Assembly (NCBI RefSeq): GCF_001540865.1
Contig: NC_033644.1
Location: 6,540,751-6,604,750 of the forward strand
Reading direction: 5' to 3'
Length of the DNA stretch: 64,000 nt
Origin: Ananas comosus
Lineage: Eukaryota > Streptophyta > Magnoliopsida > Poales > Bromeliaceae
Below, piece by piece: positions 60,582-64,000 of the stretch. A program made the position numbers and the translations under genes. Position 1 is the first letter of the stretch, and every line of letters starts with the position of its first letter. The notes beneath the pieces are model-generated. The model ran no database searches. It was not told the origin of the DNA and saw only the letters and a program-made list of their open reading frames with translations.

Positions 60582-60584
<3 letters not shown>

Positions 60585-60647
<63 letters not shown>
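60585..60647. repeat. Microsatellite (AT)n-(GA)n
   Basis: About 15 AT units run directly into about 16 GA units. A MITE adjoins it, as at 53985-54056. Confidence 0.9.
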
Positions 60648-60650
<3 letters not shown>

Positions 60651-60908
60651 GGCTACTATGCTATTCGGAGCACAGCAGCCCTTGTGCTCCTAACTTTCTA
60701 ACCACCCATCAAGTTTGATGGGCGGTTAGAATGAGAGCGGGAGAAGATATTAGGGAGAAATTTGGTGTTTCAATTTCTCTACTCCTTAAATTTTTCTTCA
60801 ATATCTCCTTCCTATCTCATTCTAACCGCCCATCAAACTTGATGGGTGGTTAGAAAGTTAGAAATATAAGGGCTGCTGTGCTCCTAATAGCACAGTAGTC
60901 CTGCTATA
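60645..60908. mobile_element. Fold-back MITE with about 90-bp inverted arms
   Basis: The left arm (from GTAGGGCTACTATGCTATTC) and right arm are near-perfect inverted copies with GGAGCACAGCAGCCCTT and CCACCCATCAAGTTTGATGG in both. Each arm also contains a smaller palindrome (CCCATCAAGTTTGATGGG). Flanking TA repeats hide the target duplication. Confidence 0.8.
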
Positions 60909-61038
60909 TATATATAAAAAGTTTAGCAATTAGCTAGAAGAAAGTAGAAATGAAATTGCTTTTGGTGCACAAATTCAAGGGGAAGAAAAAAGAGGAAAAT
61001 CAATAATCAATAATCTAAAAGTAATGTTAGAGATATAC

Positions 61039-61092
61039 CTTATTTTTCTTCTGTCTCCTCCTCCCACTCCCACTCCCTATGAAGCTCCGATG
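61039..61092 (-). other. Likely 5' noncoding exon of the RING gene
   Basis: Downstream of the TATA box on the minus strand, a purine-rich leader (GGGAGTGGGAGTGGGAGG) ends AAATAAG at a GTATAT donor (61038-61037). No ATG opens a long frame. The start point near 61092 is estimated from TATA spacing. Confidence 0.5.
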
Positions 61093-61119
61093 CACCTTCC
61101 GAAACAAATGAGGAAGGGG

Positions 61120-61127
61120 TATTTATA
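61120..61127 (-). promoter_or_regulatory. TATA box of the RING gene
   Basis: The minus strand reads GTATAAATACCCC, a strong plant TATA context. It is followed about 30 nt later by the leader exon. It is the only good candidate upstream of the coding exons. Confidence 0.55.
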
Positions 61128-61329
61128 CAACCTAGTGAGAGGTTTTCTTTTTAGTGAAGGTTATGGCGATAAATGAAAGGTAAAGTTGGTGCAGTTACAT
61201 TGCGGGTGCCCTTTTTTTGTTCTATTGAACTATTCAGTCAATTAAGTCAATCAATTGTAATTGGAAAAGAACGTGACGAATTTTTTAATATATTTTTATG
61301 AGCTAGTCTCCGCCGCCTTCCAAAATAGT

Positions 61330-61815
61330 AAAGCCTTCATATTTATAAATTACTTTTAATAATAAAACATACAATCTGACGATTGATTTTATTAGATATA
61401 ATCTACGCTATTAAAACTATTTAAAAATCAACTTTTATAATTTTTTGACTTTGTTCGTCTAATAAATAAGTAGTCTCAAAATAAATGGCTGAAAATAAAA
61501 ATTTTATAAAAAATAATGATAAAAGATTCAAATTTCGAATCGGAAGTATTGATCTCACTCTTGATATTAAGCAGAACTTTTTATTAAAGCTTCTTATAAT
61601 TTAGATTTTTTTATACCGTTGAACTTACAAATATGTCACATCAACTATTAAAATAATTATTTTTAAAATCTTTTAATCACTTAGTAAATAATATCAAAAT
61701 ATTATAAAATTTAGTTTCTAAATAGTTCTAATAACGTAGATTATGTTTAACGAAACCGATCGTCGATTTAGATATCATGTTATCGAAAACAACTTACAAA
61801 TACGAAAACCTCTCT
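61330..61815. mobile_element. Fold-back MITE (family of 53462-54515)
   Basis: Same internal order and inverted arms: TAGATATAATCTACGCTATT at the left, and ACGTAGATTATGTTTAACGA with CCGATCGTCGA at the right. Many substitutions. Confidence 0.6.
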
Positions 61816-61939
61816 ACTTTCGAAACCGTATGAGATCTTTCTCTATTTTTCTCTATGAAATAATTAGGAGCGACTTATTTATTTGATGTCGGCAAGTAAT
61901 TAACGATTGCAACAGGTTCTACAACGATAGAATAACAAA

Positions 61940-62430
61940 AAAAAAGATAAATAATTAAAAAGATCGCTTTCACCATTGGTCCACGAACCTATTTTCTTTT
62001 TTCGTCCACAACTTTTTAAAAAAGTTTTGGCAATCAAATTGCTCCTTAATCTTAAGAACTAATCGCACTATTAGTCCCTACTTTTTATTTATTTTTCTAC
62101 TTTAGTCCTTAACATCTTCTCCCGTATACGTCCCCATCCTGTTAAACCCAATCTTACTACACACCCTTAATATCATAATCCGTGCTTAAGACCACTTCAA
62201 TCCCACACACGACGCCTATTGTTCTTTTAAAAAAATTAGTACAAGGATTGATCGGAGAATTATCGAATCATGACCGTGATCTATATAAAATAGACAAAAT
62301 TTTATTAGAGTTAACATGGCCTATTCTGCTAAATTTAATAGGAATTCGACTGATTGGAATCTAATTACAACAAAATATAAAGATCAGCTAGGGACTTAAT
62401 AGCAAAAGAAAAAAAAATCAAAAACCAAAA
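61940..62430. mobile_element. Possible MULE-like remnant
   Basis: CACCATTGGTCCACGAACC and CGCACTATTAGTCCCTAC on the left resemble the TIR of the element at 51692-52859. GATCAGCTAGGGACTTAATAG on the right is the reverse type. No intact ends. Confidence 0.4.
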
Positions 62431-63036
62431 CAAAAGTAAAAAAAAAAAAAAGAATAAACATGGGAGATCGACCAATGACATGATTAATTCTTAAAAAATG
62501 AATAAAGAAAAGTTAAAAAAAAAAAGTTCATTGTGATGGAAAATCTTGTTGACAAGTAGTGTTGAGGAAATTGTATTTGCCGACTCTATAAGCGGTCGGT
62601 GCTGACTCTTCAATGCTTGGCGCTCACGCTTGCCTTTTTCTCAGCTTTCATTTTTTTTTGACATGTCCCAATAATTTCATATTGCATAAAAATAAATAAT
62701 AATAATTAGATTTAAGTAATTTCAGTCAGTGTTTAGATTCAACGAGTTATTATTGCTAGTGGGCTGAATCGTTACAACCACCACCACCACAAAAAAAAAA
62801 GTTAAAAAGTAAAAAAAAAAAAAAAAAACTCTCGTATTTGTTAAATGTGCATGTTGGAAATCTTGCTTTTGCAATTTTATTTTACATAAAAGCTGCGCTC
62901 TGAATACTAACTGTTCGTTTTGTACAGTTAAATTTAAGCAGTTTAATTATAGTTATTATATTCTGTACCTGTTTTATGGACAGTAAACTGATGATCAAGA
63001 ATCAACTAAGAATGAATTAAAAGAGCAAGAAATGAT
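62431..63036. other. AT-rich spacer
   Basis: No gene is seen. Several poly-A runs occur, including one of about 20 at 62811-62828. Confidence 0.5.
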
Positions 63037-63195
63037 TGTTAAATATAAAATGTAATTAACAATACTGTTTTCTAGTAATTTAAGTTTTTAGAAGCAAATA
63101 ATTATTTCTCATGCGGTCTTGAATTCGAATTTTATTAGGCTCTTAGTTTTTGTAATTTGACGTATCGGAAAGTCTGAAGTATGAGGGGGACTTTT
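63037..63195 (+). mobile_element. Degenerate TRIM-like fragment
   Basis: TGTTAAATATAAAATGTAAT, then TTATTTCTCATGCGGTCTTG in place of the primer site, and a GTATGAGGGGGA purine tract. Same order as 60157-60360. Confidence 0.45.
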
Positions 63196-63625
63196 TGGGA
63201 TGTCATTTTTTTTGTATAATTTGAAAATCATGTACAAAATTTTTAATTTAATTTTGCATATATTACTATAACAGATCCCAGAAGACGCTTCTCTACTCAA
63301 GTTTCCAACTCAAAATGCTTGAACTTATAACTGGACATTATGCCCTAAATATGTTAGCCCCGTAAATATATACAAACATAATCTTTGGCATCCAATTGTT
63401 AATTGATTCCTATTTTTCAAGATATTCTTTTATTTTTTTTTAAAAAAAAGAAGAAATTCTCAAGAGGTGCTATATATATAGAAATGAGGATGACATTTCT
63501 ATCATGAAATATATTACTAAACCAATTCTGACCAGATCAATATTTTGAGAATAAGGCATTAGGGCAAATTCTAAACTTCTTTGAATATATAGTTCCGTGA
63601 GAACTTAATTGAGAAGTAATTTTAC

Positions 63626-64000
63626 TTTTTTTTGAGGAATAGGTAGCACGCTACCTGCTTTATTAATTAAAAAAGTGAACTAAGCTACAAAGGTGAGGCA
63701 ACATGGGCCTCGAAAGAGTTAAAAAAAGAAAAAGAAAAAAAAAAGAATCCTAGCGATTACAGTGGTGCAAATTTAATGACAGATAGTACTTCCATTGGTT
63801 CGTCAACAGTTTAATCTTATGTATACCCAGCAATGGGTCTGGATTGACCGATCTGAAGATCGTACCGTTCCTAGCTTCCCAGATGATCCACCAACAAGCT
63901 ATTAAACCGGTTGGTCCCGAAAGTGGGGATGGCGAGTCCCTTCTACTTATCCATCTATCCCAAACGATAGTCACGTCATCACCCAAGTCCCTTGTCTGTA
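63626..64000 (-). pseudogene. L1-type LINE 3' end with ORF2 C-terminus (continues past window)
   Basis: On the minus strand the frame 63986-63750 reads DDVTIVWDRW, then WWIIWEARNGTIFRS and a stop. This is the C-terminal zf-RVT region that follows reverse transcriptase in plant L1 elements. It is followed by a 3' UTR with the GGTAGC-GT-GCTACC hairpin and a poly-A tail (plus-strand T run ending at 63626). The 5' part lies outside the window. Activity cannot be judged, and the C-terminal piece alone has no catalytic residues. Confidence 0.8.

Overview
The window is nuclear DNA of a flowering plant. It holds Ty3/gypsy chromovirus and Ty1/copia retrotransposons with a tRNA-iMet primer site, Helitron, CACTA, Mutator and Tourist-type DNA transposons, L1-type LINEs, a tRNA-derived SINE, AT-rich spacers and a spliced gene with GT-AG introns. 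The del/Tekay-like elements with LTRs over 2 kb would fit a monocot such as pineapple, but that is an impression and not a test.

Layout. 1-9.8 kb: a decayed del/Tekay-like gypsy element cut by the window edge, with a MITE inside its 5' LTR and a copia solo LTR inside pol. 10-20 kb: LTR fragments around a small assembly gap, a TIR element, and a plus-strand solo LTR nested in an older minus-strand LTR. 20-28 kb: AT-rich spacer with TRIM-like and TIR elements, a complex fold-back block (24.5-26.5 kb) and CACTA ends. 28.3-32.1 kb: an old minus-strand gypsy pol fragment, mini- and microsatellites, and a minus-strand LTR carrying a 147-bp duplication around a single N. 32.2-45.3 kb: a second, better preserved gypsy element of 13.2 kb whose 5' LTR is split by a solo LTR and whose LTR/PBS junction is replaced by a CACTA-like block containing a SINE. 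45.3-46.4 kb: another LTR piece with a CACTA-like insert. 46.57-49.40 kb: a probable Helitron carrying fragments of a presequence protease gene and of a VIP3/SKI8 WD40 gene in splice-compatible phase.

49.8-61.1 kb, minus strand: the only gene that looks intact, a RING-H2 E3 ubiquitin ligase of the BIG BROTHER type. I could read all seven coding exon types, a TATA box and a likely 5' noncoding exon. Exons 2-4 lie in a 1311-bp tandem duplication that keeps the reading frame, so the protein would be 239 aa with one exon set or 340 aa with both. Its introns hold a Mutator-like element, fold-back elements and a Tourist-like MITE. 61-64 kb: AT-rich spacer ending in a minus-strand LINE 3' end.

The most unusual pattern is in the LTRs. 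Several families share scaffold blocks, yet each U3 carries a cluster of its own short perfect palindrome (GTACCGGTAC, GGGCGCCC, CATGGCCATG, CATTCGAATG), with a TATA box downstream wherever one could be seen. Splice sites, insertion boundaries and target duplications were read by eye; family names rest on recognised motifs and not on a database search.
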